A stretch of 64,000 nt of DNA, taken from Aedes albopictus (Eukaryota; Arthropoda; Insecta; Diptera; Culicidae). The stretch is taken from positions 433,491,265 through 433,555,264 of the forward strand of contig NC_085138.1 in assembly GCF_035046485.1 (NCBI RefSeq), in the 5' to 3' direction. This document shows, one piece after another, positions 47,555 to 58,579 of the stretch. How positions within the stretch are numbered: the first letter of the stretch is position 1; each line of letters starts with the position of its first letter. The translations under genes were made by a program, and so were the position numbers. The notes under the pieces are model-generated. The model worked only from the letters and a program-made list of their open reading frames with translations. It had not been told where the DNA came from and searched no databases.

Positions 47555-48360
47555 ATCTACGCAAGGTTGCACCCCTCTTCCCTTGAACCCGAAATAAGCC
47601 TTTTCAGGCTTATCCTTACAGTTTTCCGAGACGCTTGGTTTGGGTCTGAAGCACTGGCATTATTGCCCTTCACCTCCTGTGAAACGCCTTGTGTGCGCTG
47701 CCTGATAGCTTCTTCCTTGATGGCTGGCTCGTGTACTTCTCTTATGGCTTGTCATAAGTGATTGCGTTTGGCATACTCTTCGGATTACACGCGAATATGA
47801 AGGGCCTTAGTCTGGGTATAATTCAACACTTTTAGCTTCACGGGTTCTGCTTCCACCGCAGTTGTTAGGGGCTGTTCATAAACCACGTAGACCAAAATGT
47901 GGCCACCTCAGACCCTCTTCCCCCCTCGAAGACTTTTACCCATAACTCCACCCCCTCCCCTCCCCAAAAATCTACGTGGTTTATGAACGGCATCTATGAG
48001 CTTTCTTGGCCGCCACCATCGACTTACGAAGTCTCAGCAAGCCCTGCTTGAGGTCCATGCTGATATTTGAATACGAGGACGCAATGTCGAGGCAGAAAGC
48101 CTTTCTCTATTTTTACTTCACGTGTACAGCTACCTCCTTCTACATATCTCTGTTCTCTTTAGAGAAGACCTATGTAGCCAGCATATCTCGAAGAAGTTTA
48201 CCTAGCCACTATACTGATACCAACAGAATTTGATTTCTGAATGTTTAACGCTTATGTGGCCGACAAGGTAGCCGGGTATCCAGCGCTCATTCAAAAAGCA
48301 CGGTTTAAACAAAGCAAAGAGTTTGCCGGACACATAACGGTTAAGCCTGTATTGGAATCC
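47555..48360 (-). mobile_element. Unclassified retroelement-like fragment U, copy 1
   Basis: On the minus strand, 47790-47555 is homologous to 50790-50500, with the same order of short tracts (for example gtttgcgtctggcat, gcactattg and tgcaaggtcgca). A weaker similarity seems to continue at 48360-48280 against 51000-50900. Interrupted by a MITE at 47868-47992. No clear domain. Repeat status is supported only by the two copies. Confidence 0.5.
47868..47992. mobile_element. Short MITE, family P, copy 3, nested
   Basis: Ends ggggctgttcataaaccacg and (inverse) cgtggtttatgaacggc, with CCACCCCCTCCCCTCC in the centre. Inserted in fragment U copy 1. Confidence 0.7.
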
Positions 48361-48369
48361 CAGGAGTAG

Positions 48370-49446
48370 CACTGGAGAGTTCACCCGAAACCCTTACGCA
48401 GTTATGGACACCGTCCATTGTTGCTTTAATCAGTCTAGTCAGCTTCCCAGGAAAGCCGTTTTCGTCCATGATTCTCCATAGCTCTGCGCAGTCGATACTG
48501 TCGTATGCCACTTTGAAGTCGATGAACAGGTGATGCGTTGAGATCTTGTATTCACGGCATTTCTGGAGGTTTTGCCGTAGGTGAAGATTTGATCCGTTGT
48601 CGACCGGCCGTCGATGAAGCCGGCTTGATAACTTCCCACGAACTCATTCGTTTTAGGTGACAGACGACAGAAGATGATCTAGGATAGCACTTTGTAGGCA
48701 GCATTCAAAATAGTGATTAATCTGAAGTTCTCACATTCCAAATCGTCGCCTTTCTTGTGAATGGGGCAGATTACCCCTTCCTTCCACTCCTCCGGTAGCT
48801 GGTCGGTTTCCCAGATCCTGACTTTCAGCCGATGCAGACAGGTGACCAACTTATCTGGGCCCATCTTGATGAGTTCAGCTGCGTTACCATTCTTACCAGC
48901 TGCTTTGTTGGTTTTGAGCTGGTGAATGTCATCCTTAACTTCTCTCAGCGTGGGAGTTGGTTCATTTCCGCCCTCCGCTGCACTGGCGTCGTCGTTTCCT
49001 CCGTTGCCGTGGGCTCCCGTGCCTACGTTCTCCACGCCGTTCAAGTGCTGATCAAAATGCTGCTTCCACCTTTCGATCACCTCACGTCCGTCCGTCAAGA
49101 GACCTCCGTCCCTGCATATTTCGGCTCGCGGCACGAAGCCTTTGCGGGATGCGTTGAGCTTCTGATAGAACTTCCGTGTTTCTTGGGAACGGCACAGCAG
49201 TTCCATTTCTTCGCACTCTGTTTCTTCCAGGCGGCGCTTTTTCTCCCGAAAGAGGCGGGTCTGCTGTTTCCGCTTTTGTTTGTAACGTTCAACGTTCTGT
49301 CGGTTTCCTTGCTGCAGCATTACCACCCGCCCTGAGTTCTTCTCCTCCAAAACCGTTCTGCACTCTTCGTCGAACCATTCGTTCCGTCGATTCCGTTCCA
49401 CGTACCCGATGGTGCTCTCGGCTGCGTCGATGATGGCTACTTTCAC
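48370..49446 (-). pseudogene. LINE 2 linker and reverse transcriptase N-terminal half
   Basis: A 255-codon frame (49446-48679) runs from a charged linker (EWFDEECRTVLEEKN, then a Lys/Arg/Glu-rich helix) into PTLREVKDDIHQLKTNKAAG and WKEGVICPIHKKGD, the RT entry motif. After a frameshift at ~48670, YQAGFIDGRSTTDQIF and FIDFKVAYDS (motif A, Asp intact) follow to ~48440. The sequence fades after SGELSS near 48370. Downstream motifs are missing. Confidence 0.85.
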
Positions 49447-49456
49447 TGACTGTATT

Positions 49457-50060
49457 TCAGCAGTCCTTTAGAGGGGCCTCATCGAGCTCGCCCTCGTCTG
49501 GCAACGGTTGTTTCAGTCGCTGTAGGTTGTACCGTGGCGGTCGCCAGTACCGTACATTGTTGATGATGGAGAATTTTGGGCTCAGTTTGACCATGACCAG
49601 ATAGCGGTCGGAGTCGATGTTGGCGCCACGATAGGTCCTGACGTCGATAATGTCGTAGAAGTGCCGTCCGTCAATCAGATCGAGGTCGTTTTCGTTTGTC
49701 TGCTGGTGGGCGCTGAACTTACCCAGCGTCGGTCTGAATTCCTCCTCCTGGCCTACCTGAGCGTTTAAATCTCCTATGATGTTCTTGACGTCGTGGCTTG
49801 GGCAGCGATCGTACTCGCGTTCGACCTGCGCGTAAAATGCGTCCTTGTCATCATCAGTGCTTCTAGAGCGTGGGCTGTGCACGTTTATTATGCTGAAGTT
49901 GAAGAATCGGCCCTTGATCCTCAACCTGCACATTCTTTCGTCGATCGGCCACTAACCGATCACGCACCTCTGCATGTCGCCCATCACGATGAAAGCTGTT
50001 CCCAGCTCGCGTGTGTTGCCGCAGCTCTGGTAGATGGTATGATTACCTCTAAACGTTCGC
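49457..50060 (-). pseudogene. LINE 2 endonuclease domain
   Basis: The minus-strand frame from about 50040 reads TRELGTAFIV, then MCRLRIKGRFFNFSIINVHS, GDLNAQVG (nuclease motif) and TYRGANIDSDRYLV. In the last motif the usual catalytic SDH is SDR, so the catalytic His is changed. Frame breaks lie near 49950. The fold is APE-like in order. Non-functional. Confidence 0.85.
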
Positions 50061-50215
50061 ACGAGTTCGGCGAGTATGCGGGTGCTCCCAATGAAGTAGA
50101 GAGATCGGCAGTTCTACGTACCGAGTTTCCAATCGCAAGTCCTTTTTGTTCGCTGGGGTCGTCGCCAGTGGTATCGGTTCGCATTCTTCTCTTGTTGATG
50201 TTCCGGTGCTAGTCT

Positions 50216-50499
50216 TTTTTACGGCTGGCTCGCAGGGCCTGATACCAACCCACTAACCCAGGGAGCTGGGCTTACCTTCCCGGAAGCTACGGGTTCTGCA
50301 TTGGCATTTCCTCCAACTACAGTGCTAAATAGCTAGGCTCGAGCGCCAGTCTTCGCCGGGGGTGGTGTTTTAATGGGCGCCCAGGAGATAATATTTTACC
50401 TGAGCTTCCACCCCCTCGGACCTTAAGGACCCTAATTCCATGCTGCTTTACTTTATTCGCCTACCCACGGGGCGTCCTTGAGGGATCCTCATCTTAAGT
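50216..50499. other. LINE 5' leader-like sequence
   Basis: GC-rich tract between the LINE and fragment U copy 2, on the minus strand likely LINE leader (agctccctgggttagtggg and following). No domain. Confidence 0.35.
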
Positions 50500-51030
50500 G
50501 ACTGAAGACCTATGCAAGGTCGCAACTGCTCCTTTAAACCCGGGATGGACCAGCCTTATCTGGCTCATCGTTACCGCAGATCTCCAGGATGCCTGGTAGA
50601 GGTCTGACGTACTGGCACTATTGTCTTTTCTCTCCTGGCCTTGCAAACGCTGCCTGGTAGCTCCTGCCCTTACGGCTGCTCCGCGTACTTCTGCGATTGC
50701 TTGTCTTAAGCGTTTGCGTCTGGCATAATCTTCAGACTACTTGAGAATACAAAGGCCTCAGTGTGGGTAGAACTCGGCACCTTGAATTTTCGTGGAGCAG
50801 ATATTAAAAGTGCAAAAAAAAACTTATTAAATTTTAGTATTTTAGCTATATCTGGTTCCTTATCCCAAATTAATCTTTTACCCCAAATCCCCATTCTTTT
50901 CAAAGCATCCGCTGAATGTAACAACCAGGACACCAAGGGCGACATGCATAGCCCGCAACATCCCCGGTTCCCGGAGAGCAAAGTTTGGATTGAAATAAAT
51001 TTGAATAAAATGGAACTCATTAAAATTTGA
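50500..51030 (-). mobile_element. Unclassified retroelement-like fragment U, copy 2
   Basis: Minus-strand homologue of 47790-47555. In one frame 50745-50510 gives DYARRKRLRQAIAEVRGAAV, with basic and Ala-rich content and no stop, so it was once coding, perhaps an ORF1/Gag-type protein. Copy 1 and copy 2 flank the second LINE in direct orientation. Confidence 0.5.
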
Positions 51031-52079
51031 TCGTGCTGTAAATGGGTGCGGCTATACATCCGTCTGAATTGTCGTTCGTCGTCGGAGGTCGACGTGTGAT
51101 AATAGCCACATGTAGGGCTTGTTGCTCTTCGTAGTAATGTACGCACCACCAACCACCACCGCACCGATCCAGACCAGAGTTGTCGAACGCGCTCAAAACA
51201 CACAGTTTATTTTTCACCTCGGTGAATTAATTGAAACAATTAATTTACACTTGCAGTGTTCCGCGGCTGCTGCTGAAATACCTACTCGGGCTGCGCGGTG
51301 CGGTGCGCATTAATGGTTTTCTCATTTCCCAGCCATCAACGCACAGTTCTCTCTCCTTAGTTTGGACTTAATTGGTTGGGAAGTATCGCCGAAAATGTGG
51401 TGATGATGACCTAAAAACATTTGCGAAAAGGGTTTTCGCGACTCCCAGAATGGGCTTGGAGACTGAAAAGTTTTTGGTAATTAACCTAGCGATTGGTTTG
51501 ATGGCCCGCAGGATGTGTTCTTTTTTGGACGAATCCGGTAGCCAAAGGTGTCCGGATTACGATTGATTGGCGTGTCAAGGGTGGCGGCTTTGGCGGTGTG
51601 TGCCGAATTTGCGTAATGTACTTTCATAGCTCACCATGAGAAGCATACGAGAGTGCATAAATTTGAAAAATAAAAATAATTGGCAGCAATTTGTCTGTGC
51701 TCCAGTGAGAGGATCATAAATCATGATGATTGGCGATTTGAGTAAAAAAACGTATCTGGATTGGAAGCATATTTATTGATGTCATCAATCATGCCAAGTA
51801 ATATAACAGATGTGTCGTGAGCAGCACCACCTGTACATATAGATGTCGAGGAATCAAACGTTCTCGTGATTATTGAGCTATTACTAGTAACTGTAAATTC
51901 CGTCGTTTATCACCTAAAATGAGTGAGCTCGTGGGAAGTTATCAAGCCGGTTGATCGACGGACGGTTGATAACTTAATTAATTAGATTATAATTAGTATT
52001 AGAATTAAGCAAAATTGTATCATTTGGAATGTATGTAATTCTGTTGATATTAAAAGAAGAGATAAGAGATAACGGATCA
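51031..52079. other. GC-richer, repeat-poor stretch, no gene recognised
   Basis: A CG-containing island at 51030-51380 then AT-rich DNA. No domain in the frames. Candidate regulatory or unique DNA. Confidence 0.35.
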
Positions 52080-52413
52080 GATCTTCACCGTACGGCAAAT
52101 CCTTCAGAAGTGACAAGAATCAGGTCCTAACCCATCGTCCGTTTATCGATTTCAAGGTGACATACGACAGTATCGACCGCACAGAGCTATAGACGAAAAT
52201 GGCTGAAGCGCAGCGGTGTGCAGAAGAACGGTGTTAGCTGGAAGAATACAGTGGACAGGACATGGTGTAAGAATGCCATACAACAACCCTGCAAAGTTGG
52301 ATTTCGCTACTGATACGATTGGTATAGAAAGGCGAGAATGGGCGGACCAGGAGGAGTGTGATCTGGCGAGCATTGGGCGTGACCAAGGATGGAGAATGGC
52401 AGCCACGAACCGT
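52080..52413 (+). mobile_element. Third LINE fragment with internal deletion
   Basis: Plus strand: FTVRQILQ (52085 region), IDFKVTYDSIDRTEL (motif A, ~52150), then a jump to the C-terminal motif WTGHGVRMPYNNPAKL and DWRMAA-like GWRMAATNR near 52400. Motifs B to E are deleted. Same family as LINE 2 in its motif A. The TTATTGG array begins directly after it. Confidence 0.78.
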
Positions 52414-52818
52414 TTGGTTATTGATTATTGGTTATTGGTTATTGGTGATTGATTATTGGTTATTGGTTATTGGTTATTGGTTATTGGTTATTGGTGATTG
52501 ATTATTGGTTATTGGTTATTGGTTATTGGTTATTGGTGATTGGTTATTGGTTATTGGTTATTGGTTATTGGTTATTGGTTATTGGTTATTGGTTATTGGT
52601 TATTGGTTATTGGTTATTGGTTATTGGTTATTGATTATTGGTTATTGGTTATTGGTTATTGGTTATTGGTTATTGGTTATTGGTTATTGGTTATTGGTTA
52701 TTGGTTATTGGTTATTGGTTATTGGTTATTGGTTATTGGTTATTGGTTATTGGTTATTGATTATTGGTTATTGGTTATTAATTATTGGTTATTGGTTATT
52801 AGTTATTGGTTATTGGTT
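52414..52818 (+). repeat. (TTATTGG)n minisatellite, variant-rich
   Basis: About 57 copies of TTATTGG with interspersed GATTATTGG, TGATTGG and TTAATTATTGG variants. Open in all three plus frames because the 7-mer lacks stops on this strand, giving VIGYWLL repeats. The complement is CCAATAA. Older-looking than the array at 54357. Confidence 0.95.
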
Positions 52819-54356
52819 AAAACTTATTTTAAAGCTTACTAATCTTAACAGCTTTAACAAACCTGCGATAAAACCCTATAAAACCCGAAAGGGCCCACCC
52901 TACAGGAGGTTGTTAAAACCATTTCTTAAGACATTATGTATGCTACTGAGTTTTGTGACATGTTCTTGTAGAGTACTACTCAGCATGAATAAGATCTGTT
53001 GTGTAGGTCGCAAAAAGAGCAATATGCCGTGTTGAAGTTCGAAAACCACCTTAAATGAAATATTATAACCAAAATCTTAAAACAAATCTGAAACTAAAAT
53101 CATTACGTTAAGGTGTCATTAGACTGTTTGTCATTATGGCAAATATTTGCCATTGAATTCCAACATTTATCCAAGGTTGCTATGATTCACGTTGTGTTGG
53201 TCATTTGTCGGGCTTGTTTGGCCAAATAATTGTCACGTCTAATGGGACCTTTAGATTATGCCAGTATTTTTTTTCGGCATGATTTTTTTTGTCATAGTAG
53301 CCGAGTTCTTCTCCGGTGGAATCAACTAAATCTTATTGACCTGGATTATCGACATGATTTTTGTTTTATCATTATTAATTATTTTTCATTTTGCTGGAGT
53401 AAAACAACATGATCCAGAGTGTTTATTCTTTATCGATGCGATGCAAAGAGTGATATAATCCTTCTTATCCTTAACGCATACTTATATGCGCTATTCAAAA
53501 ACTGTTTGGCCCTAAGTAGATGCGGATTCATACTAAATGCTCTTAAGAACTCGCTGCTTGGCCGGCAGCCGTCAAAAGTGTAAACAAACAGAAAGGTTTG
53601 CATTTTTGTTGTATTTTAGTTGTGTTTCGTGATTTTCGAGGCCGCTTTATCCGCTCAAGCGTTTGGTAAGTATAAAGAGATAATAAAACAGGATCTTGCT
53701 ACATCGTCTGTGGCTGCGGGCGAGTGAAAATGTGATGCCGGAGCCAGTGCAAACGATGCGCTCACTACCACTCAGAATTTCCTTTGGACACCCCGGTCGC
53801 AATTGGACTCTGGCAGGGGGAAGTTTAGTTAAGTTGCCTAGAATGACAAATTTTTCCTGTCTTAGATTGTTCTAATTACGTTTCCTTCATATAGAATGAA
53901 AAATAATTATGTCTGGTTTAACACTTTTTGGTTTGTAGCATATCAAATAAAAAAAGATCACATTTCAGTACTACTCTTAAGCCAGTTTTAATACTTCAGT
54001 GTTAATTCCAAAAATGTTTATGATTACTTTATCATGACTATATGTAATCCATCAGGCTTAAAAACCGATTAGATATGACATATATACGACTTAGAAAGAA
54101 GTTTTATGATCAAGCTTTAATAAGCACTTAACAGTTCGCTTGCAATTAAATTATTGCTTGGCAAAAAGGCAAACAGGTAAGTTTTATTCTACAGACTTAT
54201 AAGTATCTACAAACTGTTGTGAAGTTGCTTGTGTCACTAAAGCTGTTTTACAAAATAAACTACTTCATTAAACCAAAAAGGTTTTACCACATCCATAACA
54301 AAACCCTAATAAATAATGTCTAAGAGCAGAAGGTATAGAAATTGTTACTTGGGTGG
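52819..54356. other. AT-rich spacer between the two TTATTGG arrays
   Basis: Holds a complete MITE at 53111-53250 and, at its right end, GAAATTGTTACTTGGGTGG, a CCCAAGTAACA-family right end (54341-54353). No matching left end was found, so that element may be truncated by array 1. No gene recognised. Confidence 0.5.
53111..53250. mobile_element. 140-bp MITE with TTA duplication
   Basis: The ends AGGTGTCATTAGAC and GTCTAATGGGACCT form a 14-bp inverted repeat with two mismatches. TTA flanks both sides (53108-53110, 53251-53253). A GGCAAATATTTGCC palindrome lies inside. Confidence 0.82.
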
Positions 54357-55899
54357 TTATTGGTTATTGGTTATTGGTTATTGGTTATTGGTTATTGGTT
54401 ATTGGTTATTGGTTATTGGTTATTGGTTATTGGTTATTGGTTATTGGTTATTGGTTATTGGTTATTGGTTATTGGTTATTGGTTATTGGTTATTGGTTAT
54501 TGGTTATTGGTTATTGGTTATTGGTTATTGGTTATTGGTTATTGGTTATTGGTTATTGGTTATTGGTTATTGGTTATTGGTTATTGGTTATTGGTTATTG
54601 GTTATTGGTTATTGGTTATTGGTTATTGGTTATTGGTTATTGGTTATTGGTTATTGGTTATTGGTTATTGGTTATTGGTTATTGGTTATTGGTTATTGGT
54701 TATTGGTTATTGGTTATTGGTTATTGGTTATTGGTTATTGGTTATTGGTTATTGGTTATTGGTTATTGGTTATTGGTTATTGGTTATTGGTTATTGGTTA
54801 TTGGTTATTGGTTATTGGTTATTGGTTATTGGTTATTGGTTATTGGTTATTGGTTATTGGTTATTGGTTATTGGTTATTGGTTATTGGTTATTGGTTATT
54901 GGTTATTGGTTATTGGTTATTGGTTATTGGTTATTGGTTATTGGTTATTGGTTATTGGTTATTGGTTATTGGTTATTGGTTATTGGTTATTGGTTATTGG
55001 TTATTGGTTATTGGTTATTGGTTATTGGTTATTGGTTATTGGTTATTGGTTATTGGTTATTGGTTATTGGTTATTGGTTATTGGTTATTGGTTATTGGTT
55101 ATTGGTTATTGGTTATTGGTTATTGGTTATTGGTTATTGGTTATTGGTTATTGGTTATTGGTTATTGGTTATTGGTTATTGGTTATTGGTTATTGGTTAT
55201 TGGTTATTGGTTATTGGTTATTGGTTATTGGTTATTGGTTATTGGTTATTGGTTATTGGTTATTGGTTATTGGTTATTGGTTATTGGTTATTGGTTATTG
55301 GTTATTGGTTATTGGTTATTGGTTATTGGTTATTGGTTATTGGTTATTGGTTATTGGTTATTGGTTATTGGTTATTGGTTATTGGTTATTGGTTATTGGT
55401 TATTGGTTGTTGGTTATTGGTTATTGGTTATTGGTTATTGGTTATTGGTTATTGGTTATTGGTTATTGGTTATTGGTTATTGGTTATTGGTTATTGGTTA
55501 TTGGTTATTGGTTATTGGTTATTGGTTATTGGTTATTGGTTATTGGTTATTGGTTATTGGTTATTGGTTATTGGTTATTGGTTATTGGTTATTGGTTATT
55601 GGTTATTGGTTATTGGTTATTGGTTATTGGTTATTGGTTATTGGTTATTGGTTATTGGTTATTGGTTATTGGTTATTGGTTATTGGTTATTGGTTATTGG
55701 TTATTGGTTATTGGTTATTGGTTATTGGTTATTGGTTATTGGTTATTGGTTATTGGTTATTGGTTATTGGTTATTGGTTATTGGTTATTGGTTATTGGTT
55801 ATTGGTTATTGGTTATTGGTTATTGGTTATTGGTTATTGGTTATTGGTTATTGGTTATTGGTTATTGGTTATTGGTTATTGGTTATTGGTTATTGGTTA
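54357..55899 (+). repeat. (TTATTGG)n array, 220 units, nearly perfect
   Basis: 220 full 7-bp units plus TTA, with one substitution (A to G at 55409). Begins immediately after the CCCAAGTAACA-family right end. Three overlapping plus-strand frames of over 500 codons run through it and read as VIGYWLL repeats; they are by-products. The array continues in phase at 56577 after the MITE. The assembled length should be treated as approximate because such tracts collapse or expand. Confidence 0.97.
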
Positions 55900-56576
55900 C
55901 ACAAGTTTACAAAATAAAACGAAAGTCGTGAACTTCTGTCAACGACCAAAATTTTTGAAGCACAATTTAGTGCTGATTTGGAAACCGACCTTCAAAAAAT
56001 TTAAAGTAGAACAGTTTTTGAGTTTTAGCTCAATATCGAGTTTTGTAACTTTTCAAAATATGTAATTTTCTAAAATTCAAATATATTGCGTTTTGTTCAA
56101 CCAATTTTAAATCTTTTTCCATAAATTGAAAGCTGAATACAATACCATTCGATCATCTTAATACAGGTTTTGCGTCAGATTGATGAAATTCAAGATATTG
56201 GCGAGTTTTAGGGACAATCTTCTTAAATTTTAGCAAAATTCCCAATATTTTTTGAAGAAATGTATTTTTTTCAATAAGAAAAAAACAACCTAAAAATTCT
56301 TTCTCGACGTTTATTTGACATATCATATGTAGGCGAGTTACAGTAAAAATTTCAGCTTAATCGGAGCATTGATTACGGAGAATGAGATGTTTGAAGTGAG
56401 CGACTTTGCTTAAAAATAGAACAAAAATCAATTTCAAATCACCAACCTTGTATGGAAAGTCGAAAAAATTTCCGCTCTACTGTAATTTTTTTCCTTCGCG
56501 TTTTCGAACTCAGGGCATGATTCTACACCAAAAATGATCATCAGCTTACCGAGTTCAAAAATGCTGTAAACTAGTG
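55900..56576 (+). mobile_element. 677-bp MITE, copy 3, inside the array
   Basis: Starts CACAAGTTTACAAAATAAAACG and ends GTAAACTAGTG. The flanking TTA (55897-55899 and 56577-56579) belongs to the array unit itself, so the array phase is preserved and a 3-bp TTA duplication is implied. Confidence 0.92.
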
Positions 56577-56611
56577 TTATTGGTTATTGGTTATTGGTTA
56601 TTGGTTATTGG
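56577..56611 (+). repeat. (TTATTGG)n, last five units after the MITE
   Basis: Five perfect units in the same phase as the array before the MITE. Confidence 0.95.
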
Positions 56612-56830
56612 TTATTGTTATTGTTATTGTTATTGTTATTGTTATTGTTATTGTTATTGTTATTGTTACTGTTACTGTTATTGTTATTGTTATTGTTATT
56701 GTTATTGTTATTGTTATTGTTATTGTTATTGTTATTGTTATTGTTATTGTTATTGTTATTGTTATTGTTATTGTTATTGTTATTGTTATTGTTATTGTTA
56801 TTGTTATTGCTATTGTTATTGTTATTGTTG
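56612..56830 (+). repeat. (TTATTG)n hexamer array, ~36 units
   Basis: The repeat changes from TTATTGG to TTATTG without a spacer and continues ~36 units with TTACTG (twice) and one CTATTG variant. The complement, AACAATAACAAT, contains the SOX-type core AACAAT. Plus frames are open (CYCYCY, VIVIVI and poly-Leu), by-products of the repeat. Confidence 0.95.
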
Positions 56831-58579
56831 TTGTTTTTGTCGGGACTGTATTCGTCCGGAAGCTGATAACCTATCCAATCCTATTGCAACCACCTATCAT
56901 GATCGATCAGGCAATTAGCTTTAGGAAGCTTGTGCCCCAACCACCTTCATGGTATTTTATTTAGACATAACAGCAAATCCAACGATTGGTTGTTCATCAG
57001 GTAGTTATTGGTCCAGATCGATTGTAGGTAGGTACCCACATTCCTGACCCAAACTAAGTAGGTACGAGAATCAACCGAACACAATTGATATTTCTGCTTC
57101 ACATCTTGTTGCTTCGAATCCAACTAAGTATGTACCGCAATAATTGGGTGGACCTTTCACGGAGGCATCTCGGACTGACTGGTTGGTAGCTGCTGGTTGC
57201 TGGTTTGGTAATTCGGCAAGCCCATCAAGAGCACCCGTGCTGCTCTATTTGCCCAAATTCTTCCGTTATTAATCACGCTGCGTTTTGTTTACCCATGGTA
57301 TAAAATCGGTAAATTTGCCTCATTAGTCCCAGCACTCGATTGGACGGATTTGAAACGCTCGTCGACCGCACCCTGGGGGAAGGTGGAAGAAAGCGGATAA
57401 TTTCAGCACCATCAAAACAAACATCCCTCCCGCAGTATCCAATCTATGTACCCACGAACGAACGAACGAACGATGATAGCTCAAGGGCAGTCAGTCAGTC
57501 AAAATTGGTCCACCGATCAACCGAACACGATTGCCGTTGCCAGTTGGTTGGCTGGATTCCAAAAATTCATTAGGGGTCTAAATTACACTAATAAAGGCAA
57601 AACTAGTTCCAGCGGGCATAAATTTATCTCGTTTCGGTGAGGGATCATCAAATATCAAAGACGATCTCAGTAGAGCATCTATCCGCACCCGTGTTCTCTT
57701 GTCGTCTCCTCGCACAGCTAGTTGAACCAGTTAAGACCCCAACCGAAGACCTGTTGACGGCCACGACAAAGTCAGAGACATGGGAGTTGACGGCGACGAA
57801 CGGTTTGAATCGGATTGCCCTGCGCCGCTGATACTATCGGCAACTCATTCACTCTGTCATCCATCCGGCTTTCAGACTGAGGACTGAGGGACTCGTCCGT
57901 CGTCGTCGTCGTCAGCCAGTCAACCGGGTGGAGACAGAAAATGGGAGATCTAAATCAGGGACCGCGGAACGGTTGGTTGATAGATAGGAAAGTGCTGCTC
58001 AGTAGCTGTCATCGAAGCGTACGACCGTCACCGCACGCCGTCGCCCATCTGGATAACAACGTGATCACGCAGTTCCACCGGCGCAGGCTCGCCGCGGCAG
58101 CCAGCGACGTGGATGAAGTGGTCACGCAACTTTATGCTGTGGAGATATCAGGGGGAACTTGATAAATCTTCTTAAATCTGTATCAATTTCTCACTCGGCT
58201 CTATCAGTGAATATCTAGTTTTTTTTTCTTCCTAGGAGCATAGTCTTAACGGCGATGATTAACTGAATCTTTTATACGAGAAATAATAACATTCTGCGTT
58301 CCGTAGTAACAGTACGACCATTATTATATTGCTGATTTCACCCCAAATTTGACTGTGCACTCCCCTTCAAAATGTAACTGCAGCGCACTTATTCCTCATA
58401 GATCAAAACGTTTCAGTGTCCTTTTGGTAGTTGCGTGTCGTTTCACAGACAATATTAGATTCCATTTGACGCATACTTAGAGGCTGTCCATTTATTACAT
58501 AAGAGAATTTTTACTATATTTTTAGTGGTTTGTTGTTAGCTAAACTACAACATGACGAAGATAACAAACCTGCCGATAA
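56831..58579. other. GC-richer island with a possible exon; partial MITE at 58482-58520
   Basis: No visible repeats except (GAAC)n near 57460 and (CGT)n near 57900. The frame 57941-58162 (73 codons) has an ATG in a favourable context (GAAAATGG) and coding-like GC-rich sequence with an AAAASD stretch, but no domain, splice partners or homology I recognise. The tract GAGGCTGTCCATTTATTACAT near 58482 resembles the end of the 35376 MITE. Confidence 0.3.

Larger units (their letters stand above)
48365..50215 (-). mobile_element. Second LINE (RTE-like), 3'-truncated
   Basis: On the minus strand, endonuclease (50060-49457) precedes a linker and the start of reverse transcriptase (49446-48679), continued in another frame at 48639-48370. 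It stops before motif B, so the catalytic ADD box and the C-terminus are absent. It is a different family from the LINE at 8098: its motif sequences match the fragment at 52080. Confidence 0.82.

Noticed and set aside
51791..51805. GCCAAGTAAT as the missing left end of the element ending at 54353
   Set aside because: Two mismatches to CCCAAGTAAC, and a LINE fragment and array lie between; no support.
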